The position numbers and the translations under genes were made by a program. Shown here piece after piece: positions 1-7,565 of a DNA stretch of 12,133 nucleotides. The notes beneath the pieces were generated by a model. That model was not told the origin of the DNA and did not search any database. It saw only the letters and a program-made list of their open reading frames with translations. Location: assembly GCA_003820635.1 (NCBI GenBank), contig RPOS01000003.1:1-12133 (forward strand), written 5' to 3'. Origin of the DNA: Verrucomicrobiaceae bacterium (GTDB lineage: Bacteria; Verrucomicrobiota; Verrucomicrobiae; Verrucomicrobiales; Akkermansiaceae). Each line of letters starts with the position of its first letter. The first letter of the stretch is position 1.

Positions 1-1
1 C

Positions 2-2794
2 AAGTATCCAATTGTTCATTTCGATGGTGACTCACGCCCGCGTCGTACAGGTTATAACGATATTAAAGAGGTTTTTGCGCCGCGCGTTATTAAAGAGGAA
101 GGCGATGTTCGCAAGAGCCTGCGCGCACCCAGCCCCACCGAGGGACTGGCCGCGCAAAGCGAGCTGATGAAGGAAGCGCCCGGTGCATTTAAGACGGCGA
201 TGAAAGATGTTGTGCGGATATTTACCGAAACGGATGACGTGTCGTATGTCACTCGATTCCGCACGGAGATAGCCGATGCTAGCGCCTCCGTGGTTAACCG
301 CATGAACATTCTGTTTGACGGCGCGGTGCGCGACGAACTTACCGGTATTACAAACCCTGAACTGTTGATCCGGCAAGCACAAGACCCGGAAGCTTTGTTC
401 AATGCTTTCGTAAACACTGGTGGGCTTGAGAAAGACGCTACCACAGGGCAGTACATCGTAACCGACAATGCGGGGCCGGGCGGGTCGATAGCCGATGTGC
501 TGGCAACTATCAAGAACTGGAGTGATGCCAAAGGCATGGACTTCAAGTTGGGCTATGCCGAAGCCAGCAAGATGCTGGAAGCTCGACGCCTTGATGCCAT
601 GCGGCAAGAGAATGTGGAGCGCAAGAAGAAAAAACAAGACCTATTCCCCATTCACAAGCTGGTACAAAAGGATGACCGGTCTCCCGAGGAACAGATTGAT
701 GCCGCCCTGCGCGGGCTGAAGGCTAACCCGGAGATTCAGAAGGTTGCTGACCTTATGGATCAGCAGCGGGCGTACATGATCGACAAGTTGGTTGACGTGG
801 GGCGCATCTCGAAAGAGACATCGCAGGAGTGGAAAGACGCTGCCGGGTATGTGCCCTTTGACCGAGTGGAAGATTTCTTTGATAAGTATTCGCCAAAGCG
901 CACAACGGGTCGCGGTCTGTCGCAACTAAGCTCTCTGCCGAAGTTTGTGGGTAGCACGCAGCGGGAAGTGGGCAACGTGTTCGACAACCACACCAAGCTG
1001 ATGGGGTGGATGCTCAAGCAGACAATCAAGCAGGATGCAGCATCGACCACGCTTAATTTGCTGGCGGATATGGGCCAAGCTCGGCGCTTGTATGGCAACA
1101 AGACATCCGCAAACAACGCGGGGAATGTCGTCAGGACTTACAAAAAAGGGCAGGAAGAATACTTTGAAGTGCGGTCACACTGGGATGCGGTAGCGTTTAC
1201 AGATGCACCGGAGCCGAAGCTGACCATCGTTAAGTTGTTCGCGCAGGTATCCAACATCTTGCGCAAGATTGTGACGGTGATGCCGCCGTTCGTGGCCAAG
1301 CAGGTGACAGACGATATTCAACGAGCGTTTGTGCAGTCTGGCGTAAGAAGCCCGTCGCGGTTGATTGTGCCGGCAGTTACGAACTTTCTGCGGATTGCCG
1401 GGCATGAAGTGGTGTTCGGCAAAGATCACGAGTTCACCAAAGACTTTGCCAAGAAGGGGTTGGTCGGGAACATCGACTACAACGCCAGTAACCCAGCAGA
1501 AACTATTCTGTTCAGCATGGGCTACTCCAAACGCGGTTGGCTCAGTGAGCTGCACCACCGGCTGGAATCGATTACGCGGGCGTCGGACTTGGCCATGCGT
1601 AAGGCGATCTACGACCGGACGATGGCGGAAGAAAACAAAAACGTGGGGCTTGCCACTGCTCGGGCTCGGGAGTTCATCAACTTCCGGCGTCGTGGCGCCA
1701 GCAAAACGATTGGTCTGGGCGTTGCCACTGTTCCATTCTTCAATGCTTACTTGCAGTCGAGCGATTTGTTGCTGCGTAGTATGGTTGGACGCGGCTCGAG
1801 CAACACGGAAAAGGCTGTGGCCAAGCGCTTGTTCTGGACACAGGCGGCCAAGATGACGGGCTTCGCGCTGATCTATGCTTTGGCTAACAGCGACGATGAG
1901 GAATACCAAGACCAAACATTGGATGAACGGTCCAACAACTGGATTATCGGCGGCAAGAAACTGCCGGTGCCGGGCGACATGGCTGCGTTGTTCAAAGTAC
2001 CTGTGGAAGCGTTGGTGCAATACATGACCCGGCGCGGCACCGAGGAGGAGCAACTGACCAACGAAGTGGTGCGGCAGGTGTTGGGCTACGCGTTTGAGCA
2101 GTATGTGGGCCGGGTGACGCCAGTGCCGCAGGCGATTCGCCCTGTGATGGAAGCCTTTACAAACCACTCGTTGCTAACTGGGCGTCCGCTGGTAGGCACA
2201 TATCAAAAGGGTCTGCCGGCTGAGTTTCAGACCACTAGCTCAACTAGTGAGCTAGCCAAGGCGATTGCCAAATATGCGTTTGACGATTTGGGACTTGAGC
2301 TTTCGCCGGTCATTATCGACAACACCGTACGGGGATACTTGGGTGGCGTCGTGCCGCTGATGAATATGCTGGTCGATCAGATGGTCAACCCGAACAAGAC
2401 GGACAGGCCGCTGAGCAAGTATTGGTTCCTGAGCCAGTACCTTACACCGGAAGTGCCGACTGGACCGAAGGAAGAGTTCTACGATCTGGTCAACAAGGTG
2501 ATGCCGGTCAAGCGTGCGCTTGCGCAACTGGAGAAAACAGACATCGACGCCGCGATGAAGTATTACGAGAAGAACGCGGACAAGCTGAAGATGGCGGAGC
2601 TGGTGAACAAAGCCTTGCAAGAGATCGAGCAGACTCGGGCGTACATTAAGTACCTTGAGAGTGCCAACGGCGCCAAGTCTATCCCGGACAGCGCTGAGCG
2701 CCTGAAGACGAAGCAGGATGTTGAGCGGTACGAGAACAAGAATCTGGAATGGGTGCAGGCTGCCAAGGCTCAGATTTTTGGGAAGAAGGAGTAA
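2..2794 (+). CDS. Large phage polyvalent protein, C-terminal part (LPD38-like), 5' truncated
   Basis: The frame is open from the window's left edge (first full codon at 2) to a TAA at 2792-2794, giving about 930 visible residues; the ATG at 167 is internal, so the true start lies outside. The N-terminal visible part is charged and helical, including a KKKK run near 627-638. The middle (about 1258-1330) encodes LRKIVTVMPPFVAKQ followed by a TDDIQRAF stretch, and 1730-1756 encodes VPFFNAYLQ; the order of these blocks, with a later IGGKKLPVPGD segment, resembles the LPD38 domain of large polyvalent proteins from phages and conjugative elements. A hydrophobic segment (GFALIYALA, about 1860-1886) could be membrane-active. 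Known family members are giant, multidomain and often carried in virions or delivered to the host; the missing upstream part may hold enzymatic domains. Family placement is from memory of sequence pattern, not a search. Delivery into the host is inference. Confidence 0.7.
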   Translation, partial: KYPIVHFDGDSRPRRTGYNDIKEVFAPRVIKEEGDVRKSLRAPSPTEGLAAQSELMKEAPGAFKTAMKDVVRIFTETDDVSYVTRFRTEIADASASVVNRMNILFDGAVRDELTGITNPELLIRQAQDPEALFNAFVNTGGLEKDATTGQYIVTDNAGPGGSIADVLATIKNWSDAKGMDFKLGYAEASKMLEARRLDAMRQENVERKKKKQDLFPIHKLVQKDDRSPEEQIDAALRGLKANPEIQKVADLMDQQRAYMIDKLVDVGRISKETSQEWKDAAGYVPFDRVEDFFDKYSPKRTTGRGLSQLSSLPKFVGSTQREVGNVFDNHTKLMGWMLKQTIKQDAASTTLNLLADMGQARRLYGNKTSANNAGNVVRTYKKGQEEYFEVRSHWDAVAFTDAPEPKLTIVKLFAQVSNILRKIVTVMPPFVAKQVTDDIQRAFVQSGVRSPSRLIVPAVTNFLRIAGHEVVFGKDHEFTKDFAKKGLVGNIDYNASNPAETILFSMGYSKRGWLSELHHRLESITRASDLAMRKAIYDRTMAEENKNVGLATARAREFINFRRRGASKTIGLGVATVPFFNAYLQSSDLLLRSMVGRGSSNTEKAVAKRLFWTQAAKMTGFALIYALANSDDEEYQDQTLDERSNNWIIGGKKLPVPGDMAALFKVPVEALVQYMTRRGTEEEQLTNEVVRQVLGYAFEQYVGRVTPVPQAIRPVMEAFTNHSLLTGRPLVGTYQKGLPAEFQTTSSTSELAKAIAKYAFDDLGLELSPVIIDNTVRGYLGGVVPLMNMLVDQMVNPNKTDRPLSKYWFLSQYLTPEVPTGPKEEFYDLVNKVMPVKRALAQLEKTDIDAAMKYYEKNADKLKMAELVNKALQEIEQTRAYIKYLESANGAKSIPDSAERLKTKQDVERYENKNLEWVQAAKAQIFGKKE

Positions 2795-3028
2795 CTACTC
2801 AAGCCGCCAGATACGGACGCCGTAGCGTCCGTATTCGCAGCGGTTAGCTACACCGAGTGAGATTTGCAGATGTTCTTCGGCAGGGGCCAGTAGTTCGGCC
2901 ACCTGCTTATCTGTTGCTGTTGTCGGCAAGAAGAATGAACACCCCTTGCGCACGTCCTCCCAAGGGATGAAGTATTGCGCACCGAGGATGGTCAGAATCC
3001 TGATCTCATCAGGAAGTTTCAAGCGCAT
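2795..3028 (-). CDS. Hypothetical phage protein, 77 residues, last gene of the replication operon
   Basis: The ATG at 3028 lies inside the end of the primase gene (20-bp overlap, different frame) and no strong ribosome site is visible, so translation is probably coupled to the primase. The stop is TAG (2795-2797), directly abutting the TAA of the convergent + strand gene. The protein has no signal peptide or membrane segment. Visible features are a KGCSFFLPT block (residues 28-36), an Ala/Glu-rich helix (43-53) and a basic-aromatic C terminus YGRYGVRIWRL (66-76), which suggests a small folded or nucleic-acid-contacting protein. I do not recognise a named family. The gene is credible because of its overlap, its orientation and the antisense reading that ends exactly at the neighbour's stop. 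Function unknown. Confidence 0.65.
   Translation of the reverse strand: MRLKLPDEIRILTILGAQYFIPWEDVRKGCSFFLPTTATDKQVAELLAPAEEHLQISLGVANRCEYGRYGVRIWRLE
2811..2834. repeat. Perfect 10-bp inverted repeat (hairpin) at the convergent gene junction
   Basis: ATACGGACGC (2811-2820), loop CGTA (2821-2824) and GCGTCCGTAT (2825-2834) form a perfect 24-nt hairpin on either strand. It begins 17 nt after the stop of the + strand polyvalent gene and lies inside the 3' end of the - strand 77-residue gene, where it encodes the EYGRYGVRIW part. No T run follows on either strand, so it is not a textbook intrinsic terminator. It could end or protect the late + strand transcript, or pause convergent transcription. 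Confidence 0.6.
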
Positions 3029-5876
3029 TGGCTACACCCACTGCATCGCTATCAAAACAATAACTGCGCACGGACGGCACGCTCATGCTGCCGATTGATC
3101 CTGCTGCGATCCGCTTGGCTATCGCCTTGCCGTCGTTCTTTATGATCTTCAGGCTCACCAGACCTTTGATTGTCTGCCGCACATCGACTTGATGCTCGAC
3201 CAGATAGGAACGGAGCTCGTGTGCCGGTATCCATAGCTCTTTGCGGTCGGGCTCGTAGCGTAACTTCAGCGCATTGCGTGGTGCCTCAATCGGGGCTGAG
3301 GGCAGCCCGTTTTTGGGCGACTCGATGATGAGGGCGTTGGACAAGTTGTCGTTGATGTATCGGCCAAGGATTTCCGCTGCGAGGGAGTCACCGTGGCTGA
3401 CGGACGCCTTGTTCGAAATCTTGACGCCTGCCAGCTCTTTGAGCATGTACTGATAGACCGGCGCGATCTCGATGTCGATCAGCCCTATCTGACGTGCGAA
3501 GTAGGCACCGGTGAAGGAGCATGCCAACGTGCCGGAGTGGAAGCGATCTGACTTGTCCAAGTTCAGCGTCTCATCGATCTTGCGCTGCATCTGGTGCAGT
3601 GTCTCAATGACCAGCGCTTTGTTCTTCAGGACGAAGCTGACGAAGATCGGCCCGGCAACGCCGTAGTTGCTAGCGAGCTTGCGGAAGATTTCATCCGCCT
3701 CAGTCTTGGAGATGTCGGCACTGCCTGCTACGTAGATGTCGATGAGTCGGGCTTGCTCACCACCAGACGTTGCCTTGATGCTGCTGATGGCATCGGAGAA
3801 CACCGAGTTGCTGGAGGTGACGACGATGCTGCTCCACGTGGTGTTATTGTTCCGCAGCTTGTTAGCCTGCGAATCCATCCGGTGCCGAGCGCGGCCTCGC
3901 GTGACCGAGTAAATGAAATCGGACAGCTCCTCGGGTTTGGTATTGGTCATCTCATCGAATGACGGGCTGATGTTGTTCAGCATGCCGATGTGCTGGAACT
4001 TGGCCAAGTAGGTATCGTCTGAGGAGCCCAGCAGCTTGGCTGGATTACCGAAGATGGAGTCCTTGACCATCATGGCGGTGGTCTTGCCGGTGCCGGATTC
4101 GTTCGACACCAGATTGATAACCGCACCTTTCACATCGAAACCACCCAGCAGCGGCATAAGCACCGAGCCAAAGCCGCAGAACAACGTGAAGGCATGCGGC
4201 TCAAGCCCGCGCCGGTTGTAGAAGTTGGCGATTGATTTCCATTCTTCGAGACTGCCTGCTGGCTGGAAGGCCGGGGCTAACTGCCGTGTGCTGCTGGCAG
4301 GGGGTGCGAGCTTGGGGCCCGCGATGGTGTATTCGATCTCACCCACAACGAAACCTGATTCATCAGGAGTCCACCCCATCTGGCTGCGGGTCTTGCAGGC
4401 GCTGGCGTCTTTTTGAAGCTTACGAATTGCGGAAGCGAAGTAGGCCATGATGACATCCCATTGTTTGCTGTAGGCAACGACACCGTGCTTAACCAGTGTA
4501 GTTTGCAGTTTCTCCCGATTAAGAAGGGCTGTGGCAGGGGCGTAGAAAACACGCACGCCGTCGTGGGGTAGGTGCAGACAGACGCCCAGTAGTTCGCCCT
4601 CGCCGTCGCCGTGGTCGTCCGAATCGTAGAATCGGTTGGTGAGGTATAAGTCTTGAGGATAGACCTCGATGACTGTCTCCTCGCCGTCGGCGTCAGTCTT
4701 CTTGCAGTACACCCCGCCCGATGCGCCCCGATAGTAGGGGAACGGATAGACCGGGATATTGACCGTCACTTCCAGATGCGCGCCGTCTGCGTCCGGGATG
4801 GTGTGCTCGACCTTGTAGACCTCGGCACCGTCCTCGACCACAACAGGTGCAGCCGGAACCATGCGCCCCAGCATGATGGGGCTGGTGATCTTGTGCGTGC
4901 ACCCCTTGCAGTTCTCAGGGTAGTTATCCCGAAACCACTGGCAGGTGTACGGCTTGCCGGTAACGCGCTGAGCTTTATCGATAGTCGCCCCGGGGGAATA
5001 ATCCGGGTGCTCCTCAGACACGGTATGTATCGCAATATCGGCATCCACGCAGGTGGCAGCGACCGACAGCACAGCCCGCCACAGGGGCTCCACCACTGAC
5101 GCTTGTTGCTCATAGGCATGCTTGACCTGCGCACAGCCAGCCCCACGCAGGCTCTTGTCGAGCAACAGCGAGAACTCACAGTCCGGCAGATCGCCACCGC
5201 TGCGCGCTAACGAGGCAGTGATGTCGTCCATACCCAGTGCTGCCGCAGGCACAAGCTCAGAGGCAGGGGCCGGGAACCACGAACGAAACACCGAGAACGG
5301 CGCAGGCTGGCCGAGGTGTACCAGCACCGCCAGCGGCTGATCTGGAGAGTTGTAGTTAACCGTGCCGGGCATGCGCATGACACGTGCAGCGTCACCCGTC
5401 ACCTGCGGGTCGATCTTCAGACCGTGGGCGAAACAGAACGCCTTGAGCGCCCGTGCGACCGGCACCCACTCCGCAATCGGAACAGGCTCGGTGAATGCCC
5501 AGTATGCCTGCACCCCGCGCCCTGAGAACACGATTGTGGGCTTGGGCAGGCCAGTGTCTACGACAAACTTTTTAAGCGCCTTGCTGGCCTCGGATGGCGT
5601 CGCATACGGCACGCCGTCATGGCTATCGAGCTCAAGGAACAGGCACTTCATCTCAACTGCATTTGCGGCAGTGCGACCTGCCGCAGGGTCTGCGTACGTA
5701 GCCATTGCCACATACACATTCCAGAACTCTTTGTTCATCTCCTGAGCTGCTTGAGATGCTTCTTCTTTGGTACTGCAAAACCTATGTTGGACTGCTTTTT
5801 TATTTTTGCTGTTGATACGTGCAACACAATACGTACCAGCAGACGGCAGTATGGCGTCTAGGAAGGTGGTGCTCAC
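3009..5876 (-). CDS. AEP-type primase fused to DUF927-like ATPase (primase/helicase)
   Basis: This 955-residue protein would make primers and unwind DNA at the phage fork. Residues about 15-200 match the archaeo-eukaryotic primase (PrimPol) fold: LFLELD (79-84), SGRGVQAYW (118-126) and ARVMRMPGTVNYN (164-176). A cysteine cluster C312, C323, C326 followed by SPIMLG resembles the small zinc-binding segment that follows such primases. The C-terminal half carries a P-loop ATPase like DUF927 helicases: Walker A NESGTGKTT (592-600), Walker B SFDE (639-642) and a polar strand VVTSSN (685-690). The last ~90 residues look like a winged-helix tail. The start is GTG at 5876, preceded by GAGG with 4-nt spacing. 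Odd: the primase motifs show E82-x-D84 where D-x-D is usual, and Q123 where His is usual, so primer synthesis is not certain. Domain identity is confident; catalytic activity is inference. Confidence 0.88.
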   Translation of the reverse strand: MSTTFLDAILPSAGTYCVARINSKNKKAVQHRFCSTKEEASQAAQEMNKEFWNVYVAMATYADPAAGRTAANAVEMKCLFLELDSHDGVPYATPSEASKALKKFVVDTGLPKPTIVFSGRGVQAYWAFTEPVPIAEWVPVARALKAFCFAHGLKIDPQVTGDAARVMRMPGTVNYNSPDQPLAVLVHLGQPAPFSVFRSWFPAPASELVPAAALGMDDITASLARSGGDLPDCEFSLLLDKSLRGAGCAQVKHAYEQQASVVEPLWRAVLSVAATCVDADIAIHTVSEEHPDYSPGATIDKAQRVTGKPYTCQWFRDNYPENCKGCTHKITSPIMLGRMVPAAPVVVEDGAEVYKVEHTIPDADGAHLEVTVNIPVYPFPYYRGASGGVYCKKTDADGEETVIEVYPQDLYLTNRFYDSDDHGDGEGELLGVCLHLPHDGVRVFYAPATALLNREKLQTTLVKHGVVAYSKQWDVIMAYFASAIRKLQKDASACKTRSQMGWTPDESGFVVGEIEYTIAGPKLAPPASSTRQLAPAFQPAGSLEEWKSIANFYNRRGLEPHAFTLFCGFGSVLMPLLGGFDVKGAVINLVSNESGTGKTTAMMVKDSIFGNPAKLLGSSDDTYLAKFQHIGMLNNISPSFDEMTNTKPEELSDFIYSVTRGRARHRMDSQANKLRNNNTTWSSIVVTSSNSVFSDAISSIKATSGGEQARLIDIYVAGSADISKTEADEIFRKLASNYGVAGPIFVSFVLKNKALVIETLHQMQRKIDETLNLDKSDRFHSGTLACSFTGAYFARQIGLIDIEIAPVYQYMLKELAGVKISNKASVSHGDSLAAEILGRYINDNLSNALIIESPKNGLPSAPIEAPRNALKLRYEPDRKELWIPAHELRSYLVEHQVDVRQTIKGLVSLKIIKNDGKAIAKRIAAGSIGSMSVPSVRSYCFDSDAVGVANALETS

Positions 5877-5880
5877 GTAG

Positions 5881-5884
5881 CCTC
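5881..5884 (-). promoter_or_regulatory. Ribosome binding site GAGG deciding the GTG start of the primase
   Basis: On the - strand GAGG is followed by CTAC and then GTG at 5876-5874. It is the only purine-rich site near the open end of the frame and supports this non-ATG start; the 4-nt spacing is short, so initiation may be modest. Confidence 0.5.
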
Positions 5885-5906
5885 ACACGGGATTCGGTTA
5901 GCGGGG

Positions 5907-5939
5907 AAAAGGTGAGGCGGCGGCCCCGTGGTCCGCCTC
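5907..5939 (-). terminator. GC-rich hairpin plus short T run: candidate terminator or attenuator
   Basis: In the 101-nt gap between the HTH gene and the primase, GAGGCGG and CCGCCTC (5914-5920 and 5933-5939) pair perfectly as a 7-bp stem; an alternative inner pairing GGCC/GGTC is possible. On the - strand the stem is followed by ACC and TTTT (5910-5907). The T run is short and offset by 3 nt, so termination would be partial at best. It sits 38 nt after the HTH stop and ahead of the primase ribosome site, which would let it tune primase expression. The rest of the gap (5940-5977) shows no clear promoter. Confidence 0.45.
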
Positions 5940-5977
5940 GTCGCTACGGGATCAGCGCAGCCTAGCCTCGATACTGA

Positions 5978-6220
5978 TTATGCCGACTCAAGTTGAGAAA
6001 CCAAAATAAGAATCTGTTCTAAATGCTTGGTTCGAGGGGTTACTTTCCCACGAAACCACTGATAGATGATAGGCCGACTAACGCCTAGCTTTCGTGACAC
6101 CTCCCAGACCGAGACGCCTCGGTCAATGCACACTTTGGCTAGGCGGATAGTCGGCAACGACGGGTCAGCCGCAGCCACTTGCTGTACTAGCGCTGTGCTA
6201 TACCCGCGTGAATCACTCAT
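5978..6220 (-). CDS. Small helix-turn-helix DNA-binding protein
   Basis: An 80-residue protein with a Cro/XRE-like helix-turn-helix at about residues 36-62: VSVWEVSRKLGVSRPIIYQWF, where the first helix, the tight Leu-Gly-Val-Ser turn and the recognition helix are readable, followed by a basic RGKVTPRTKH stretch. Its ATG overlaps the TGA of the upstream zinc-ribbon gene by 8 nt (6213-6220), and the nearest purine-rich site GGAG is about 11 nt away, so translation is probably coupled. Known roles of such proteins are repressors and origin or operator binding; a role in shutting off or adjusting the replication operon, perhaps at the hairpin region just downstream, is inference. It lacks a dimerisation or cleavage domain and is smaller than CI-type repressors. 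Confidence 0.75.
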   Translation of the reverse strand: MSDSRGYSTALVQQVAAADPSLPTIRLAKVCIDRGVSVWEVSRKLGVSRPIIYQWFRGKVTPRTKHLEQILILVSQLESA

Positions 6221-7121
6221 CGTCGTCCGTGCTCCAGTCGCTCAGAATATCCGAAACATTCGGCTTATCTGTGGGTACGTCAGGAACAACTACTTTCTTG
6301 GTCCTTTTAACCGGTTCTACTACTTCTTCGATAGAACTCTCTACTTTTGCCACCTCAACTGCTGCTGGGCTCTGCGTGAACGCGACGGGCAGTGCCGGGG
6401 TCTTGTCAGCTTTGACCGCAAACTTGAACTCGATTGCTCGGCGGGCTTCCTCAGAAACACCTGAAGCTTTCGACAACTCCCACTCTTCGCGAGTCAGCGG
6501 ACGCACGGCCTTGAAGCGCAGCACCGGCACAGCCTCGGCAGTATCGAAACGCATCTCAGTCACCACGCCGCTGATCGGCACACCGTGACCGGACAGGAAG
6601 TTGGCATAGGCTTGCAGGCTCATCTTGCCATCAACCGGCTTGCCGAAGATAGACTTGGCTGGCAGTTGCAGGCGATAGACGTCACCACCGATGTCGTTCT
6701 CAAGGGACACAGCCAAGCGACGGCTGAAGCGGCAGGCGCGGGTCTTGCCGTCGCCGGAGCCTTCGATGTTCTGCGGGCAGTTGGCGCAATTATCAAACTG
6801 ACGCTGCTCGGCAGGCACTTCTTCGTTGGGTTTAACACCATCGGCAGACCAGCAAGTCGGACCCACGTCTTTGCCTTCTTCGTATTTGCCGATGAAGAAC
6901 GTACGGGAATTAGTCTTGGCAGCGGCCACGATCACGACATTCATGGCACGGTCTTCGTTGCGGGCAATCTCCTCGCCACCGGACACCATGCGCCACACGC
7001 CGCCTTTGATGGAGATGGTTTTGGAGTTGCTTTGCCCCGCCAGTGACTTGGTGATGTCGTCTTCGTTGCGCAGGTAGTCAGGCAGGGATACGCCGGAATT
7101 GAATAGAGTCAGATTGCTCAT
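6213..7121 (-). CDS. Zinc-ribbon phage protein with acidic tail, candidate ssDNA-binding protein
   Basis: A 302-residue protein starting at ATG 7121 with AAGGAA six nt upstream. Residues about 40-210 form the conserved-looking core, with four cysteines spaced like a zinc ribbon: C90, C112, C115 and C130 (NCANCPQN at 111-118). The stretch VYRLQLPAKSIFGK (148-161) reads as a beta-rich core. The last third is low complexity, with alternating acidic and basic patches (about 250-285), and ends in a strongly acidic DWSTDDDE (295-302). A flexible linker with an acidic C-terminal tip is typical of single-stranded DNA-binding proteins, where the tip recruits partners, and the gene lies between helicase and primase genes. 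The ssDNA-binding role is therefore a reasonable inference, not shown by a recognised OB-fold motif. Alternative: a structural or regulatory zinc protein of unknown role. Confidence 0.6.
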   Translation of the reverse strand: MSNLTLFNSGVSLPDYLRNEDDITKSLAGQSNSKTISIKGGVWRMVSGGEEIARNEDRAMNVVIVAAAKTNSRTFFIGKYEEGKDVGPTCWSADGVKPNEEVPAEQRQFDNCANCPQNIEGSGDGKTRACRFSRRLAVSLENDIGGDVYRLQLPAKSIFGKPVDGKMSLQAYANFLSGHGVPISGVVTEMRFDTAEAVPVLRFKAVRPLTREEWELSKASGVSEEARRAIEFKFAVKADKTPALPVAFTQSPAAVEVAKVESSIEEVVEPVKRTKKVVVPDVPTDKPNVSDILSDWSTDDDE

Positions 7122-7153
7122 GGTTGTTCCTTTTGGTTAATTGGGTATAGGCG

Positions 7154-7540
7154 TCACTTTGCCCGACGTACAGTGATGCTGTACTTCGAGTCAACGTTCA
7201 AGCCGACTGGCAGCTTATCAGGGTTTGCTTCCATGAATTCCTTAAAATTTCCTTGGTGGATTCGTCGTTCGAGAATCTGCGGCACATCGTTTTCCTTGAT
7301 GAATCCATACATGTTGTCCCAATCGTTTGTCCAATAGCGCGTCTTGATCGTCTTGGAGAAAGACCCGTACGTGGTCTTGCCGCCGTCTTGTCCTGTGGCT
7401 TTGCAGATTTCCAAAAGTTCCTGTTCAATCGTTTCCATCTGTGCGGTCAGTTCGGATAGCTTCGTCTCGTGCTCTCGTACCATCAATTCCTTAGCGTCTC
7501 GCATCTTCAAATAAACTTGTACTAATTTCGCAGCGTCCAT
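7154..7540 (-). CDS. Coiled-coil phage protein of unknown function in the replication module
   Basis: A 128-residue protein starting at ATG 7540 with a strong AAGGAGA site (7546-7552). Residues about 4-47 form a charged amphipathic helix likely to be a coiled coil. The second half begins with a DGGKTTYGSF turn (52-61) and continues through RYWTNDWDNMYGFI and ILERRIHQGNFKEFM segments to a basic TVRRAK end. This helix-then-compact-domain plan resembles small proteins common in phage replication or recombination clusters, and loosely the Gam-type nuclease inhibitors, but I cannot assign it to that family. Gaps of 25 nt to the helicase and 32 nt to the zinc-ribbon gene place it in the same operon. 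Function unknown; the gene itself is secure. Confidence 0.72.
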   Translation of the reverse strand: MDAAKLVQVYLKMRDAKELMVREHETKLSELTAQMETIEQELLEICKATGQDGGKTTYGSFSKTIKTRYWTNDWDNMYGFIKENDVPQILERRIHQGNFKEFMEANPDKLPVGLNVDSKYSITVRRAK

Positions 7541-7565
7541 CGTGGTCTCCTTGGTATTAACACAG

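Noticed and set aside
1175..2167. 330-residue open frame on the - strand inside the polyvalent gene
   Set aside because: Antisense shadow of the polyvalent coding sequence: composition rich in His/Arg/Gln, no ribosome site, no recognisable domain.
167..2794. ATG 167 as the true start of the polyvalent protein
   Set aside because: The same frame is open to the left edge of the window with protein-like sequence, and no ribosome site precedes 167.
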